This document shows, piece after piece, positions 5,419 to 6,324 of a DNA stretch of 6,324 nt (its first letter is position 1; every line of letters begins with the position of its first letter). The notes beneath the pieces were generated by a model. It worked only from the letters and a program-made list of their open reading frames with translations. It ran no database searches and was not told where the DNA came from. Position numbers and translations under genes: made by a program. Origin of the DNA: Paracoccaceae bacterium. GTDB taxonomy: Bacteria > Pseudomonadota > Alphaproteobacteria > Rhodobacterales > Rhodobacteraceae. The stretch spans positions 1-6,324 of the forward strand of contig DAOUQK010000225.1 in assembly GCA_030625695.1 (NCBI GenBank), read 5' to 3'.

Positions 5419-6012
5419 ATGGCAAGAGTAAAATTTCTCTGCGACGCGGAACGCTGCATTGAATGCAACGCCTGTGTAACGGCCTGTAAGTCCGAGCATG
5501 AAATTCCATGGGGCATCAACCGCCGCCGGGTCGTCACCATTGGTGACGGCAAACCGGGCGAACGGTCGATCTCGATGGCCTGCATGCATTGTTCGGATGC
5601 GCCTTGTATGGCGGTGTGTCCAACCGACTGTTTTTATCAGACGGCGGATGGCATTGTTCTGCACTCCAAGGACCTGTGCATCGGTTGTGGTTATTGCTTC
5701 TACGCGTGCCCGTTTGGCGCGCCGCAGTATCCGCAGGCCGGCAACTTTGGCTCTCGCGGCAAGATGGACAAATGTACCTTCTGTGCCGGCGGCCCCGAGG
5801 AAGACAATTCGGCGGCTGAGTTCCAAAAGTATGGTCGCAACCGGATTGCCGAAGGCAAGCTGCCGATCTGCGCAGAAATGTGCGCAACCAAGGCGTTGCT
5901 GGCGGGTGATGGCGACATCGTATCCGGCATCTACCGCGAACGGGTTGTATCGCGCGGCTTTGGCTCGGGCGCATGGGGCTGGGGTACGGCCTATAACCAA
6001 AAGGGCGGCTGA
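5419..6012 (+). CDS. fdhB: Formate dehydrogenase beta (iron-sulfur) subunit, FDH3 type
   Basis: FdhB relays electrons from FdhA to the membrane subunit. The protein has 197 residues and 16 ligand cysteines for four 4Fe-4S clusters: Cys13/16/19/23, Cys55/58/63/67, Cys87/90/93/97 and Cys119/122/151/155. Cys8 and Cys71 lie outside this pattern. It has no signal peptide and no C-terminal membrane helix, unlike the longer FDH-N beta subunit (FdnH) with its anchor. It is therefore most likely carried through the Tat system as a passenger of FdhA. The tail is Gly/Trp-rich (GFGSGAWGWG, 181-190). The gene starts 13 bases after the fdhA stop with a near-ideal ribosome site. The annotation name fdh3B is often used for this family. 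Confidence 0.95.
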   Translation: MARVKFLCDAERCIECNACVTACKSEHEIPWGINRRRVVTIGDGKPGERSISMACMHCSDAPCMAVCPTDCFYQTADGIVLHSKDLCIGCGYCFYACPFGAPQYPQAGNFGSRGKMDKCTFCAGGPEEDNSAAEFQKYGRNRIAEGKLPICAEMCATKALLAGDGDIVSGIYRERVVSRGFGSGAWGWGTAYNQKGG

Positions 6013-6082
6013 CGCCTGATTGAAAACCTCACCGGGCGGCTTTACGTGGCCCGGTGACACGTATTTTGCCAAAGGCATGGTC
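6013..6082 (+). other. fdhB-fdhC spacer with a perfect 9-bp hairpin
   Basis: TCACCGGGC (6029-6037) pairs perfectly with GCCCGGTGA (6049-6057) around an 11-base loop. Within the loop, ACGTG (6044-6048) is also complementary to CACGT (6058-6062), which gives a weaker competing hairpin whose loop is the 3' arm of the first. The sequence after the stem is CACGTATTTTGCC, with only a short T-run. A strong terminator is therefore unlikely, and partial termination or an mRNA processing/stability element between beta and gamma is more plausible. The ribosome site for fdhC (AAAGG, 6071-6075) lies 14 bases beyond the stem. Confidence 0.6.
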
Positions 6083-6324
6083 ATGTATCTACGCAATTTT
6101 CTTGCGCTCTTTATGGCGTTCACCCTGTTAAGCGGGGCGGCGTCCATCGCACAGGCGCAATCCAGCGCGCCGGACCGCGCCGCCACTGGTGGTGCGCAAA
6201 CCCTGGAAGATATCATGGCGCGCCAGCGCGGTGAATTGCCCGGTGACGCGTTTCGCCGTGAACCAGATGCCCAACCGGGCGACGGTGCCACGGGCAGCGG
6301 CCAGTTGGGCACGCTTGGCGGCGC
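6083..6324 (+). CDS. fdhC: Formate dehydrogenase gamma (cytochrome b) subunit, N-terminal part, runs off the right edge
   Basis: The frame is open to the window end and gives 80 residues plus two bases. It starts with a Sec-type signal peptide: MYLRN, a hydrophobic core LALFMAFTLLSGAA (7-20) and a likely cleavage AQA|Q after residue 25. A hydrophilic segment follows with LEDIMARQRG, FRREPDAQPGD and GQLGTLGG. From family knowledge, FDH gamma subunits of this alphaproteobacterial type carry such a long periplasmic N-terminal extension, with an LEDI-x-RQ motif and a GTLGG motif, before the four haem-binding transmembrane helices. Those helices, which would bind two b haems and reduce quinone, lie outside the window. 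ATG 6083 is preferred because AAAGG ends seven bases upstream; the in-frame ATG 6077 would leave only one base. Confidence 0.85.
   Translation, partial: MYLRNFLALFMAFTLLSGAASIAQAQSSAPDRAATGGAQTLEDIMARQRGELPGDAFRREPDAQPGDGATGSGQLGTLGG

Noticed and set aside
4695..5585. 296-codon minus-strand open frame across fdhA and fdhB
   Set aside because: It is a shadow of high-GC coding sequence: the opposite strand has complete domains, cluster cysteines and ribosome sites.
6029..6062. H-type pseudoknot from the two overlapping stems in the fdhB-fdhC spacer
   Set aside because: No bases remain between the first stem's 3' arm and the second stem's 3' arm, so the strand could not cross the 9-bp stem. 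The two stems can only be alternatives.
5392..6312. 306-codon minus-strand open frame across fdhB and the fdhC start
   Set aside because: It lies antisense to the four-cluster FdhB and to the FdhC signal peptide, and shows no domain of its own.

Overview
The window carries most of a membrane-associated respiratory formate dehydrogenase (FDH) locus of an alphaproteobacterium. The protein sequences and the gene order (DUF3305, DUF3306, TorD-like chaperone, small Tat protein, FDH alpha, beta, gamma) look like those of the Rhodobacterales/Roseobacter group. That placement rests on remembered family resemblance, not on a search.

Layout. At the left edge (1-38, minus strand) are the first 12 codons of a divergently transcribed gene whose peptide MPKRLILCDCSG looks like the N-terminus of the 4Fe-4S protein often found beside these loci. 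Bases 39-385 are a divergent intergenic region with no convincing gene. It holds a 15-bp imperfect direct repeat with 42-bp spacing and several small palindromes. Six genes then run rightward: a DUF3305 protein (386-946, probable GTG start), a DUF3306 protein (943-1536, 4-base ATGA overlap), a TorD-family chaperone (1537-2160, abutting), a 64-residue Tat-signal protein (2201-2395), the molybdopterin catalytic subunit FdhA (2511-5405), and the four-cluster iron-sulfur subunit FdhB (5419-6012). The N-terminal 80 residues of the gamma/cytochrome b subunit FdhC (6083 to the right edge) follow. No RNA gene, CRISPR array or complete mobile element is visible.

How the parts work together. FdhA carries a twin-arginine signal, one 4Fe-4S motif and a Cys-His active-site pair, so it is a cysteine, not selenocysteine, enzyme. 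It should fold around Mo/W-bis-MGD in the cytoplasm with help from the TorD-like protein. It would then be exported together with FdhB, which has no signal or membrane anchor of its own, and oxidise formate on the periplasmic side. Electrons would pass through five 4Fe-4S clusters to the gamma subunit and the quinone pool. DUF3305, DUF3306 and the small Tat protein are recurrent companions of such operons without an established biochemical role that I know of.

I see no wholly new system. The least explained parts are the three accessory proteins and a set of non-coding patterns: the phased repeats at 220-276, a 12-base motif followed by a GC hairpin in front of both Tat-signal genes, a 15-base exact repeat shared by the fdhA leader and the fdhA coding start, and a 9-bp perfect hairpin between fdhB and fdhC.
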